Shown here: piece after piece, positions 17,043 to 27,570 of the stretch
Numbering within the stretch: the stretch's first letter is position 1
How the letters are laid out: each line of letters begins with the position of its first letter
DNA from: Engelhardtia mirabilis
Lineage (GTDB): Bacteria; Planctomycetota; UBA1135; GCA-002686595
Direction: 5' to 3'
Assembly: GCF_007748095.1 (NCBI RefSeq)
Contig: NZ_CP036287.1
Coordinates: 1,488,001 to 1,552,000, forward strand
DNA length: 64,000 nucleotides
Notes under the pieces: model-generated
Databases searched by the model: none
Told to the model about the DNA's origin: nothing
Seen by the model: only the letters and a program-made list of their open reading frames with translations
Position numbers and translations under genes: made by a program

Positions 17043-18095
17043 ATGCCGGCCTATCTGCAAACACTCTGGAGCTCCCTCGTGGGGCTGTTCGGTGCCAAGT
17101 CCGCGCCCCCCGCGGTGGCCAGGCCCAGGCCGTCGTCGATCGCGCCTCGCGCCACGGCCGTCGACGAGGCGGCCGCGGAGCAGTCGACCCAGCGGGGCGT
17201 CGGCAACCTCGACGACCTGAGCGGCAAGAACGCGTCCTTCGGTGCCAAGGACGTGGCCATCGTGCGGCGCATCGAGCTGCGCATGCGGAACGGGGACCTC
17301 GAGGTCCCGCAACTCTCGTCGACGGCGATGACCCTGCTCGAGATTCTCAACCGGCCGACGGCGGAGATGAGCGAGATCGCCGACGTCTTCGCCACGGACC
17401 CGTCCTTGTCGGGTCAGTTGCTGTCGGCCGCCAACTCGGTCATGGGTGGCAGCCGCGTGGGGCAGACTTCGATCAAGGCCTGCGTGGTGCGCGTGGGCAT
17501 GCGCGGACTGCGGGGCATGATCCTGGCGGCTTCGATGCGCTCGCATCTGTTCAACGGCCGGGTGGCGAACATCTTCGCCGAGATGGCGTGGCGACAGGCC
17601 CTGTCGGTGGCCGGCATCGCGCGGGCCATCGCGCCCCAGTTGGGCGAGGATCCGGACACAGCCTTCACCGTGGGGCTCTTGCACGACATCGGCAAGATGC
17701 CGCTGCTCTCGATGTTGGCCACCGAGGCCGGGGAGCGATCCATCGACCAGGCTCTGGTGGGGCTGTTGTTCATGCGGCTGCACGAGGCCGCGGGCGCGGC
17801 GGTGGCCGAGGAATGGCAGCTCGGTAGGGACCTGATCTCGGTCTGCGGACGTCACCATCAGTTCCAGAAGAACCTCGAGTTCACCCGCCAGGCGACCATG
17901 GCGTCCCTGGCGCACCAGCTCGACCTGTACCTGTCCCTGGCCGACGAGGTGGGCTTCCGGGCCCTCAAGCGCGCCCAACAGATGGAGACCCTGGGCCTGT
18001 CCGACGGCCAACGCGAGGCCGTGCTCGCCGCGGCGCGCAAGGCCTTCGTGGCCGTGACGGATAGCGACGCCCCGGCCGCGAAGCGCGCGGCCTGA
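17043..18095 (+). CDS. HDOD-domain signalling protein
   Basis: 350 residues from the ATG at 17043. The N-terminal 70 residues are low-complexity linker. Residues about 80-330 form an HDOD domain: VPQLSSTAMTLLEILN, FATDPSLSGQLLSAANS, IKACVVRVGMRGLRG and GLLHDIGKMPLL, the last with an intact His-Asp pair, then a second half with RHHQFQKN. HDOD proteins act in bacterial signalling, usually as non-enzymatic output or adaptor domains, though an intact HD keeps hydrolysis possible. It follows the B12-binding gene and may be its partner. The 26-bp gap to the convergent gene at 18122 contains only a short ACCGG/CCGGT stem. Confidence 0.85.
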   Translation: MPAYLQTLWSSLVGLFGAKSAPPAVARPRPSSIAPRATAVDEAAAEQSTQRGVGNLDDLSGKNASFGAKDVAIVRRIELRMRNGDLEVPQLSSTAMTLLEILNRPTAEMSEIADVFATDPSLSGQLLSAANSVMGGSRVGQTSIKACVVRVGMRGLRGMILAASMRSHLFNGRVANIFAEMAWRQALSVAGIARAIAPQLGEDPDTAFTVGLLHDIGKMPLLSMLATEAGERSIDQALVGLLFMRLHEAAGAAVAEEWQLGRDLISVCGRHHQFQKNLEFTRQATMASLAHQLDLYLSLADEVGFRALKRAQQMETLGLSDGQREAVLAAARKAFVAVTDSDAPAAKRAA

Positions 18096-18121
18096 GTCGG
18101 GTACCGGCGCCCGGTCGTCCT

Positions 18122-19813
18122 TCAGTCGAACTCGACCCGCAGCGGCTCGTCGCCGACCGCTATCGTGCGCGACTCGACCAACTCACCGTCGATCGAGACC
18201 TCGATGGTGTAGTCCCCGGGGGGCAGGCGCACGGGGCGTTCGGCACCCCAGCGGCCGAGGGTCGTCGCGGTCACCTGCAGGCCGGCCGCGTCGAGGACAT
18301 CGGCCCGTGGCCAGGGCTCCCGCTCGACCTGGGACACCAGCATCACGTTGGTGGTCTTCTGCATGGAGAGCTCGACGCCGTCCACCGACTCGACGCTGGC
18401 GTCCGCCACCACTGGCCGGGCCACCAGGGCGTCATCGGCCCACTTCGGGCCGCGCGCGTCCAGACCCGGCGAGCGCACCAGGTAGCGACCGGGAATCAGG
18501 CTGCCGATCAGGAAGCGGCCGTCGGCGCCGCTCACGTACCTGCGGTTCGGCGGCCAGGCGATCGAACCGTCGGCCGGGTCGATCCGTCCGCACTCGATCA
18601 GCGCCACGATGGGATCGCCATCGGGGTCGCGGATCGTCCCTTTGATCGACACGGCGAGGGGTAGCTCCACGTCCCCGAGGTCCAGGACCTCGCCCGGGCC
18701 CAGCTCGATCCGCCGCACCAGGAAGGCCCGCCCCGGGGCCCGGGCCAGGAAGTAGCGCCGGCCGACTTGGACCTCGCTCAGGTCGAAGGTGCCGTCCTCG
18801 CCAACGGCCGTCATCCGGCCTCGGGGGAAGCCCTCCTCGCTCACGTCCACCTCGGCCACGACGCCGGCGCCCGTGGTGGGGTCGATCAACCGGCCGCGCA
18901 CGCGACCCACTTGCGAAGTGAAGACATCCGGCGCGAGCTCGAAGGTGATGCGCTCGGTCTCTTCGTCGAAAGGCTGGGAGGCGACGACCTGGTGGGCGAT
19001 CACGTAGCTCATCCAACCGCCGCCGCGATCGGTGATGGTTACGGTTCCGATGTGCCCCGGACCCAACGAGGGTGAGCGCCAGCCGGACTCCCAGAAGTTG
19101 CCGATCCCGAAGGTGTTGTTGAGGCTGCCCACGACGCCGTCGAAGGTCGGCCCGGGATGCTCCCGCGTCGCGACGGGTACCGCTTGGATGCGGCCCTTCG
19201 AGGAGAACGTCTGCACCTGGGACAGGGTCGGCTCGCCACTCGGCGTCAGGAGGAAGATGGCGATCTGCTGCTGGGGGACCAGCACGAAGTCCTGGCGCAG
19301 GGCGTCGTTCGCCAGCTCGAGCACGGCGCTGTCGTCGTCGAAGTCCATGGCGCCGGCGGTGACGGTCCAGGTGCCCGGATCCAGGGGACCGAGCACGTAG
19401 CGACCCTGTGAGTCCGCGCGCGCGGCCATGCGATCGCCCTCGGGGAGCTGCGTGCTGATGTAGGCGTCGGGCAACGGCGAACCGTCGGGCAGGGTCGCGA
19501 GGCCCCACACGACGGAGCCGGGGCGCGGCGCTTCCGGAGCGGGTGGGGTGGGCGCCAGGTCGCTTCGCAAGCTGCCCGTGTCTTTGGAAGGGACGATCGC
19601 AATGGCGGCCGGCTCGGGTTCGGCGACGGGCGCTGCTTCGGGGACCTGGGGCGCGCCCAGCTCGGCCACCTGCTCGGCTTCGACGCCCGGCGCCGGCTCC
19701 GCCTGAAGGGCTGCGCCGGCATCTACGCCGTGGTCGGGGAGGGCGATCCACAGGAGGGCGAAGCCGGCCGCGAAGCCGAGGGCTGCGCCGATCGCGTTGC
19801 TGGTCCTGCTCAT
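18122..19813 (-). CDS. Membrane-anchored protein with CarboxypepD_reg-like repeats
   Basis: 563 residues from an ATG at 19813. A single N-terminal transmembrane segment (AALGFAAGFALLWIAL) is followed by a Pro/Ala/Glu-rich stalk (about residues 35-95) and then beta-sandwich units of the carboxypeptidase-regulatory type: SVVWGLATLPDGSPLPDAYI, GRVRGRLIDPTTGAGVVAEV and VSIKGTIRDPDGDPIVALIE. No enzyme domain is present. The start overlaps the stop of the upstream gene as ATGA (19810-19813), so translation is probably coupled. Function unknown; it probably displays binding modules outside the membrane. Confidence 0.75.
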   Translation of the reverse strand: MSRTSNAIGAALGFAAGFALLWIALPDHGVDAGAALQAEPAPGVEAEQVAELGAPQVPEAAPVAEPEPAAIAIVPSKDTGSLRSDLAPTPPAPEAPRPGSVVWGLATLPDGSPLPDAYISTQLPEGDRMAARADSQGRYVLGPLDPGTWTVTAGAMDFDDDSAVLELANDALRQDFVLVPQQQIAIFLLTPSGEPTLSQVQTFSSKGRIQAVPVATREHPGPTFDGVVGSLNNTFGIGNFWESGWRSPSLGPGHIGTVTITDRGGGWMSYVIAHQVVASQPFDEETERITFELAPDVFTSQVGRVRGRLIDPTTGAGVVAEVDVSEEGFPRGRMTAVGEDGTFDLSEVQVGRRYFLARAPGRAFLVRRIELGPGEVLDLGDVELPLAVSIKGTIRDPDGDPIVALIECGRIDPADGSIAWPPNRRYVSGADGRFLIGSLIPGRYLVRSPGLDARGPKWADDALVARPVVADASVESVDGVELSMQKTTNVMLVSQVEREPWPRADVLDAAGLQVTATTLGRWGAERPVRLPPGDYTIEVSIDGELVESRTIAVGDEPLRVEFD

Positions 19814-21411
19814 CGCTGCTCCCAGCGCACCACGGTGCGATCCGTTCCCACGTTGAACGGCTGTGCGGTCGACACCCCGTCCGCACCCCTGCGGGTCAGG
19901 GTGTAGCGGCCCGGGACGAGCCAGGTCTGACGTCGCAGGTAGGAGCCCGCTAGCAGCGGCAGGCCGTCCTCACCCGCGACGACGTAGGTTTCGCCGGGAG
20001 CCAACAGGAACGGGAAGACGACCTCGGTGCCGCGCGGAACGACGAGCTCGATCTCGGACTGAGCGGAGGTCTCGACCTCGCGCGCGATGCGCGCCCAGCC
20101 GTCCTTGCCGCCGACGCGGAGCAGCGTGCGCCCTGCTCCCAGGTGGTTGAAAGTCGAGCGACCGTCGGCGTCCGGGCGGGTGGACACGCGCTGGTCGAGG
20201 TCGCCGACGCCCGCCAGGATCTGTGGCCGGGCCGCTTCGACCTGTAGGTCGAGGGGCTCGCCGCTGGTGTCGACGACGCGCGCCGTCCATTCGATCCTCG
20301 GTCGCACCTCGATCGTGCCCAGGTCGACGAGACTGCGGGGGGGGATCTGAACGGACCGCTCGATCCACTCGAAGTCGCCGGCCCCGACGAGGCCGCCGCC
20401 GACCAGGTCCAGGGTGCCGGGGGGCACGTCCGTGAAGACCATCTGGTTCCCGCGCCGCGCGGCCTCGATGGAACGACCACCGGAGGGGTGGGCCAGGGCG
20501 ACCTCTTCCAAGAGCGCGCCGGTCGTGGCGTCGACGACTCGGACTCGCACTTCGCTGCACTGATCGGCGAGGGTCTGGAGGTCGACCACGAAGACCAACT
20601 CGCTCTCGTCGCCGACGAGCTCGCGAGTCTCGAGCACCACGTCGCGATAGACGAGGCTGGCCCACAGGGGGGGGGCCGCGTTCAGTCGAAGCAGGCCCTG
20701 GTGGCGTTCGCCCAGGTCGGGGGGCGCGCGATCGTCGCCGCGTCCCTCGAAGGTCCCAGCCCCGTAGCGCGACGCCGTGCGGGAACGGACGCCAGGCAGC
20801 ACCGCTCGCGGGGGATCGTCGGTCCCCACGACGCAGAGGAAGCTCGCGGGGTCCTCCGAGAAGGGCGCGACCTCCAGGGCCACGCCCTCTGCATCCTCGA
20901 AGCGCACGGGGATCGAAAGCGCCCTCGCGAGCACGAAGTCACGCTGCCATTGCGCGCGCGCGGGCAGCTCGATCGACTCCTCGAGACCCACGAAGCCCTT
21001 GGCGGTGACCGAGAGGCGATGGGGCCCGGGTGCGAGTCCGAGCAGGGCCCAGCCTCCGTCGGCTGCGCTGTCGGTCGACTTCAGGTTGGCGTCGTCGTCC
21101 TCCAGGACCAACCGCGCCTGGATCGGCCGACAGTCGGGGTCCGAGATCCGGCCGAAGGCGATCAGCCCCGCGAGGGGGTCCGCGGCGGGTTCGACCTCCA
21201 CCGTCGCCCGCGCTGTCGACGCGTCGTGGACGAGGTCGAGCTGCGGCGTCGCGGCGGGTGCCACGTGGTCCGCGGCGATGGTGGAGCGGGGCGGGGTCGG
21301 ACTCGCCGCCGCTGCCGACGCGGGGGCCGAGCTCGGTCGCTCCGCGAACCACATTCCGAGCGCAACCAGGGCGCCGCACACGGCGCCCCCGAGTGTCCAA
21401 GGCAGACTCAT
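19810..21411 (-). CDS. Membrane-anchored protein with CarboxypepD_reg-like units
   Basis: 533 residues from the ATG at 21411 (MSLPWTLGGAVCGALVALGM); the frame is open to 21480, but that part spans a strong hairpin and lacks coding character. It has one N-terminal membrane anchor, a short Ala/Pro-rich stalk, then beta-rich units including LIAFGRISDPDCRPIQARLV and WTARVVDTSGEPLDLQVEA. Overall design and size match the gene it overlaps downstream (ATGA), making a paralogous pair. No catalytic motif is seen. It lies downstream of the 1191-residue protein of the same kind, with a hairpin between them. Confidence 0.75.
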   Translation of the reverse strand: MSLPWTLGGAVCGALVALGMWFAERPSSAPASAAAASPTPPRSTIAADHVAPAATPQLDLVHDASTARATVEVEPAADPLAGLIAFGRISDPDCRPIQARLVLEDDDANLKSTDSAADGGWALLGLAPGPHRLSVTAKGFVGLEESIELPARAQWQRDFVLARALSIPVRFEDAEGVALEVAPFSEDPASFLCVVGTDDPPRAVLPGVRSRTASRYGAGTFEGRGDDRAPPDLGERHQGLLRLNAAPPLWASLVYRDVVLETRELVGDESELVFVVDLQTLADQCSEVRVRVVDATTGALLEEVALAHPSGGRSIEAARRGNQMVFTDVPPGTLDLVGGGLVGAGDFEWIERSVQIPPRSLVDLGTIEVRPRIEWTARVVDTSGEPLDLQVEAARPQILAGVGDLDQRVSTRPDADGRSTFNHLGAGRTLLRVGGKDGWARIAREVETSAQSEIELVVPRGTEVVFPFLLAPGETYVVAGEDGLPLLAGSYLRRQTWLVPGRYTLTRRGADGVSTAQPFNVGTDRTVVRWEQR

Positions 21412-21438
21412 CCTCAAACTCCGGGTCCGGGAAATCGA

Positions 21439-21476
21439 TCGGGGCCGCCGCGCTGATCCCAGCGCGGCGGCCCCGA
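21439..21476 (-). terminator. 16-bp perfect stem hairpin between two CarboxypepD_reg genes
   Basis: The arms TCGGGGCCGCCGCGCT (21439-21454) and its exact complement (21461-21476) enclose a 6-base loop. It lies 45 bp after the stop at 21521 and 28 bp before the start at 21411. Only a short TTT follows on the minus strand, so it may be a partial terminator, attenuator or mRNA 3'-end stabiliser rather than a classical T-tract terminator. Confidence 0.65.
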
Positions 21477-21520
21477 CCATAGTCCCTCGCGCGGCGAGCG
21501 CGAGGACCGACTTCGACTGG

Positions 21521-24500
21521 CTACTTCAGGCGCAGGCGCACGCGCCGCTCCTCCTGGCCGTCGAGGGTCAGGCTCTTCTTGGCGCTGAGCCCGTCCGCGG
21601 AGGTGGCCACGAGTTGGTAGGTACCCGGGGCCAGGGGGCCGACGCGCGTCTCCCGGCTCGAGATCCCTCCGCCGGTGAGGGCGGTCATCAGGTCGCTCAT
21701 CGACCACAGGCCGTTGACCTGACGCCCGTCGGGCCCGGTGACCTCCACGTTGCAGCGCACGTCCTCGCCCTGCTTGTCGGTCAGGGTCACGACGACCATC
21801 GTGCCCGCCGCGACGGAGACGGTGACTTGCGTGTCGTTGCCAGCGGCAATCGAGGCGCTGACGGGCTCGGAGGTGACCTGGCCGCTCGTGCGCGCGGTGA
21901 CGCGGTAGTTGCCGGGATCGAGGCCGCCGTAGACGAACTTGCCGGCTGCGTCCGACTGCACCATCGTGATGCGGTCGATCGAGTTCCCGGCGGCGTCGCG
22001 CAGGAAGATCGCGGCGTCGCGCACGGGTTGACCTGAGGCGTCGACCACGTTGCCGGTCAGTCGCCCGGCCTCGTTCAGCTCGAAGTCGATGCCCGAGAGC
22101 CACTGACCCTCGCTGATGTTCAGGTCGCGCCGCACCTGGCGTCCGAGTACCTCGCCGCCGATGTCCCCGAACATCCCGCCGAGGAACGAGCCTCCGGCGG
22201 CGACGGTGTAGTCACCGGGACGCAGCCACTTGAGCGAGTACTCGCCCTTGGCGTCGGTCCAGACCTCGGAGTAGTTGCCGCCGGTGAACGAGCCATTCGG
22301 GATCGGGCCCTCGATGCCGAGGGTCACGCGCGCGTTGACCGCCGGCTCGCCGTCGGAGCCCGTGACGCGGCCGGAGATGCCGCCCACCGGCAGGTCGATC
22401 TCGAGCGCGTGGGTCTCGACCTCGGGGATGACCTCGAAGAACTCCACCGACTGCTGCTGGCCAGTGCCGTTGACCTGCTGCACGTTGATCATGTAGCCGC
22501 CCGGCTTGTTCAGCTCGGTCTTGAAGCGCCCGTCCTTGTCGGTGCTCATCAGCTTCATCGACTCGAAGCCTCCGCCGCCGTCGGCGAAGAAGGTCAGCAT
22601 CGCGCCGGCGACGGGCTCGTCGCCGATCAGCACCCGTCCGGTGACCTTGACCGCAGCCTCGGGCTTGGCGCCCAGGGCGACCTCGGTGTCCTCGCCCTCC
22701 ACGACCGTGGCCATGGTGAACTTCATCTGCTCCATCATCGCGGCGAAGTCGCCGGCACCGTCGTCGCCGGTGCCGCCACCGCCGGTGGGCAGGGTCATGA
22801 CCTGGTACTGCCCCGGCGCGAGGTCGGCGAAGGTGAACTCGCCGTCGTCGTCGCTGTTGGCCCAGAGTTGCGAGGAGGGATCGATCGGGTTCTGGCACAT
22901 GATCGACTGCCCCGGCATCACCTCGCCTTCCTTGTCGAAGATCTTGCCGAGGATCCGTCCACCGACCCGCAGGGTCAGGACGATGTCCGTGGCCACGCCG
23001 GCCGGAGCGACCTCCGTGGAGACCGACTCGCTGGGAGCGTGCCCCTCGGCCTTGGCCACCAGCAGCACGGTGCCCGGGGTCAGACCCTCGAGGGTGAAGC
23101 GACCTGCGGCGTCCGTCGTGGTCGAGGGGCGAGTGAAGTCGCCACTCGCCATGCGGCCGAAGTCCTTCAGGGTCTGGGGCTGCGACACCTTGGCCCCGGC
23201 CATGGCGCGTCCGTTGGAGGCGACAACTGTCCCCGAAACCGACGCCGTGCGCTCGAGCGTCAGGGTCACGGTCGCGTCCTCGTCCATGGGCAGCTCGACG
23301 AGCAGGGGCTCGGCGAGGCCGTAGCCTTCCGCGGCGGCGAAGAGCTCCCACTCGCAGGCCCGTAGGCCGCCGAGGAAGAAGACGCCGGCCTCATCCGTGA
23401 AGCTGTCGCTGTGGGACTCGGCGCCCAGGCCCGAGAGCATCCCGCCGGTGACGGTGCGCGCGTGGACCTTGAACTTGGCGACCGGTTCGCCGAGGTCGTC
23501 GACGACACGGCCGACCACGCCCAGAGGGCGCTCGAGAATCAGCTCGAGGGGGTCGGAGGTCGGTCGAACGCCATCGGCCCGGGCGCGCCAGGGAGCGTTC
23601 TGCCCGAGGGAGCTCGAGTCCACGCTCTCGGCGAAGGGGTCAAAGTCCTCGAGGTCCGCCGCCTCCGCGGCGGCGCGCGACGGGTCCTCGCCGTCCTCCT
23701 GACCCTCGACCTTCGACTCACAGCGCACGGTGAACGGGCCCTTGCCCAATCCGGTGACCACGAACCGGCCTTCCGCGTCGGTCCTGGCCTCGCCATCGGC
23801 ACCGCGCATGGCGTTGAAGGCCTCCATGCCGCCCAGGAACGAAGCGTCGAAGCCCACGTTGACCTCGACGTCCACCGCGGGGCGGCCGTCGGGCCAGATC
23901 ACGCGGCCGGTGATGCTGTTGCCCGAGTCCAGGACGATCTCGAGCCCCTCTCGGAACTCGCCCTCGCCGAGGTCGAACTCCTGGCTGGAGTCCAGGTAGC
24001 CGTCGCGCTTCACCCGCATCGACAGGTGCCCGGCAGCAACCGCGCCGAGGACGAAGCTGCCATCGGCCTCGGACTTGCCCTCGCGCACTTCGAAGCCACC
24101 GGCGCCGAAGACCATCGGGTCCTGCTCGATCTCGATCTCGGCGCCCGCGATGCCGACCCCGTTCCCGTCGACGACCACGCCCGCGAGGACTGCACCCCGC
24201 GTGACCGGCAGGTCCAGGACCACGTGCTGGCCGGCCGTGACCTCGAACGGCGTGCTGCTGAAGGCGGCCAGGTGCTTCGGGCCCACCCGCAGCTTGTAGC
24301 CCTGGGAGGGCCGCACACCGCGGAACTCGAAGCGGTGCTGGTCGAGCTCGTCGGCCGACGCCTCGCGTCGGCGCGGCCCCTCGTAGTCGAGGGCACCCAT
24401 ACCCATGGCGCGGGTCAGATCAGGGTCGAGGCGGATGTTCTCGCCCAGGCCTTCGAGCTCGCTGGCGGTGGCGCTCTTCGGCGGCCGAACGTTGCCGGTG

Positions 24501-25096
24501 ACCCAGGCCCCGAGCTTCGCCGGGAGTTCGACGGGTTGCTCGGCTCCCGGAAGGGCGTGAACGGCCTCGCTGACGTAGATGTAGCGACCGCGCAGCAGCA
24601 GCCAGACCTCGGCGGTGTCCGCCGGGACCCGCGCCAGGAACCGACCGCGGGCGTCGACCTCGGTCGCGCCCAGGGCCAATTCGTCGTCGATCAGGTCCTC
24701 GGTGGAGTCCCCGAGCAGGGCGCGCTCTTGCCAGGGAGAGGGCTCGGAGCGCAGCACCACCACCTCGAGCAGCTCGTCCCCGGGCAGGTTCGCGGGCAGG
24801 TTCACGAAGCCCTCGATGGCAAGGCCGAGCTCCTCGATCGAGCGTCGCGCGGAGGCGGGGGCCTCGGTGACCTCGACGGTGTCCGCCTCGACGACCGGTG
24901 CTTCGGGGGCCTGCGCCTCGGGGGGCCGGACCTCGCGGGGCGCGGCAGTCTCGGCCGGGGACTGACTCGGGGCCGAGGCTGCCGGGGGCGGAGTCGTCGA
25001 GCTGTCAGAGTGGATCGAGGCCGGCTTGAACCACAGGACTGCGGCCATGCCGCCGAGAATGAGCGCGGCCAGCAGGCCGAGTGCGAATCGTTGCAT
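21521..25096 (-). CDS. Giant membrane-anchored CarboxypepD_reg repeat protein
   Basis: 1191 residues from the ATG at 25096 (MQRFALGLLAALILGGMAAV), an N-terminal anchor followed by a Pro/Ala/Glu-rich stalk. I count about nine repeats with the pattern G.V....G.P...A.V, for example LAGVVVDGNGVGIAGAEIE, ITGRVIWPDGRPAVDVEVN, VVGRVVDDLGEPVAKFKVH, VSGTVVASNGRAMAGAKVS, VTGRVLIGDEPVAGAMLTF, ISGRVTGSDGEPAVNARVT and LTGNVVDASGQPVRDAAIF. Most repeats end in a YTV or YRV strand. There is no enzyme domain. Such domains have a transthyretin-like fold and often sit in adhesins or receptors. Role unknown; probably extracytoplasmic scaffold or binding protein. Confidence 0.8.
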   Translation of the reverse strand: MQRFALGLLAALILGGMAAVLWFKPASIHSDSSTTPPPAASAPSQSPAETAAPREVRPPEAQAPEAPVVEADTVEVTEAPASARRSIEELGLAIEGFVNLPANLPGDELLEVVVLRSEPSPWQERALLGDSTEDLIDDELALGATEVDARGRFLARVPADTAEVWLLLRGRYIYVSEAVHALPGAEQPVELPAKLGAWVTGNVRPPKSATASELEGLGENIRLDPDLTRAMGMGALDYEGPRRREASADELDQHRFEFRGVRPSQGYKLRVGPKHLAAFSSTPFEVTAGQHVVLDLPVTRGAVLAGVVVDGNGVGIAGAEIEIEQDPMVFGAGGFEVREGKSEADGSFVLGAVAAGHLSMRVKRDGYLDSSQEFDLGEGEFREGLEIVLDSGNSITGRVIWPDGRPAVDVEVNVGFDASFLGGMEAFNAMRGADGEARTDAEGRFVVTGLGKGPFTVRCESKVEGQEDGEDPSRAAAEAADLEDFDPFAESVDSSSLGQNAPWRARADGVRPTSDPLELILERPLGVVGRVVDDLGEPVAKFKVHARTVTGGMLSGLGAESHSDSFTDEAGVFFLGGLRACEWELFAAAEGYGLAEPLLVELPMDEDATVTLTLERTASVSGTVVASNGRAMAGAKVSQPQTLKDFGRMASGDFTRPSTTTDAAGRFTLEGLTPGTVLLVAKAEGHAPSESVSTEVAPAGVATDIVLTLRVGGRILGKIFDKEGEVMPGQSIMCQNPIDPSSQLWANSDDDGEFTFADLAPGQYQVMTLPTGGGGTGDDGAGDFAAMMEQMKFTMATVVEGEDTEVALGAKPEAAVKVTGRVLIGDEPVAGAMLTFFADGGGGFESMKLMSTDKDGRFKTELNKPGGYMINVQQVNGTGQQQSVEFFEVIPEVETHALEIDLPVGGISGRVTGSDGEPAVNARVTLGIEGPIPNGSFTGGNYSEVWTDAKGEYSLKWLRPGDYTVAAGGSFLGGMFGDIGGEVLGRQVRRDLNISEGQWLSGIDFELNEAGRLTGNVVDASGQPVRDAAIFLRDAAGNSIDRITMVQSDAAGKFVYGGLDPGNYRVTARTSGQVTSEPVSASIAAGNDTQVTVSVAAGTMVVVTLTDKQGEDVRCNVEVTGPDGRQVNGLWSMSDLMTALTGGGISSRETRVGPLAPGTYQLVATSADGLSAKKSLTLDGQEERRVRLRLK

Positions 25097-25390
25097 CGTG
25101 TCGACTCCGGGGGCGCGAAGCCCCAGGGGGGAGGAGGAGTCGGCGGCGGGACTGGGTGCCGCGCGCGCCTGGGCCTTACACGAAGCAAGACCCCAATTAT
25201 TCATGGACGGGGCGATGCGCGCCGGGCGCGCGTTCGGCGCTCGCCCGCGGTCCGCCCGGGCGAACGCCGGCGAACGCCGGCGGACGCCCAGCGTCAGCGG
25301 AAGCCCTGCGCTCCGAGCCCCACGCCGAACGACGCGCGGCGCGACCGGATTCGTCCGATCGCGCCGCGCGGCCCTCGGGGCAGACTCCCG
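25097..25390. other. Intergenic region with hairpin and small tandem repeat
   Basis: This 294-bp stretch lies between ppiC and the giant CarboxypepD_reg gene on the minus strand. It holds the UUCG hairpin at 25333-25370 and three imperfect 10-base tandem copies of CGAACGCCGG at about 25260-25288. The promoter of the gene starting at 25096 should lie here, but I cannot pick out its boxes. Confidence 0.5.
25333..25370 (-). terminator. Long hairpin with TTCG tetraloop after ppiC
   Basis: Arms at 25333-25349 and 25354-25370 pair over 17 positions with one mismatch (C25345/A25358) and close on the loop TTCG, the unusually stable UUCG tetraloop. It begins 21 bp beyond the ppiC stop (minus strand). 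There is no T-tract. A transcription terminator or 3'-end protector is the likely role. Confidence 0.7.
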
Positions 25391-25669
25391 TCAGGAGCGG
25401 CTGGTGACCTCGAGCAGGTGGTAGCCGAACTGGGTCTTGACCGGGCCCTGCACCTCGCCGACCGGCGCACTGAACACGACCTGGTCGAACTCCTTGACCA
25501 TCTGGCCCGGGCCGAACTCGCCCAGCGCGCCACCCTTGGCGCTGGAGGGGCAGGTCGAGTGGGCCTTGGCGAGGGACTCGAACTCGGCGCCGTTCTCGAG
25601 CTTGGCCTTGAGGTCGAGGCACTCGGATTCGGAGGAGACGAGGATGTGGCGAGCGGAGGCGCGGGGCAT
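25391..25669 (-). CDS. ppiC: Parvulin-type peptidyl-prolyl cis/trans isomerase
   Basis: 92 residues from the ATG at 25669, preceded by a GAAAGAAA purine run suited to ribosome binding; the upstream 18 codons of the frame are not needed. The whole protein is one parvulin domain with the family landmarks ASARHILVSSESEC, HSTCPSSAKGGALGEFGPGQ, MVKEFDQVVFSAP and TQFGYHLLEV. It matches the small cytoplasmic E. coli PpiC in length and sequence. It catalyses cis/trans isomerisation of prolyl bonds during folding. It follows uup by 50 bp on the same strand and is probably co-transcribed. Confidence 0.93.
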   Translation of the reverse strand: MPRASARHILVSSESECLDLKAKLENGAEFESLAKAHSTCPSSAKGGALGEFGPGQMVKEFDQVVFSAPVGEVQGPVKTQFGYHLLEVTSRS

Positions 25670-25719
25670 GGTCGTTTCTTTCTTCGGGTGCGGGATTCGG
25701 TGGAAGGGCGATCTCTGAC

Positions 25720-27507
<1,788 letters not shown>

Positions 27508-27570
27508 AGGGGCGGGGAGTCTATCCGCTGCGGCGGGGTGGCCGCGGCCGGTCGGCTAGTCTCTGCGCCG

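Noticed and set aside
15600..18011. N-terminal extension of the minus-strand beta-helix frame to 1244 codons
   Set aside because: It runs antisense through the B12-binding and HDOD genes; the signal peptide begins at 15599.
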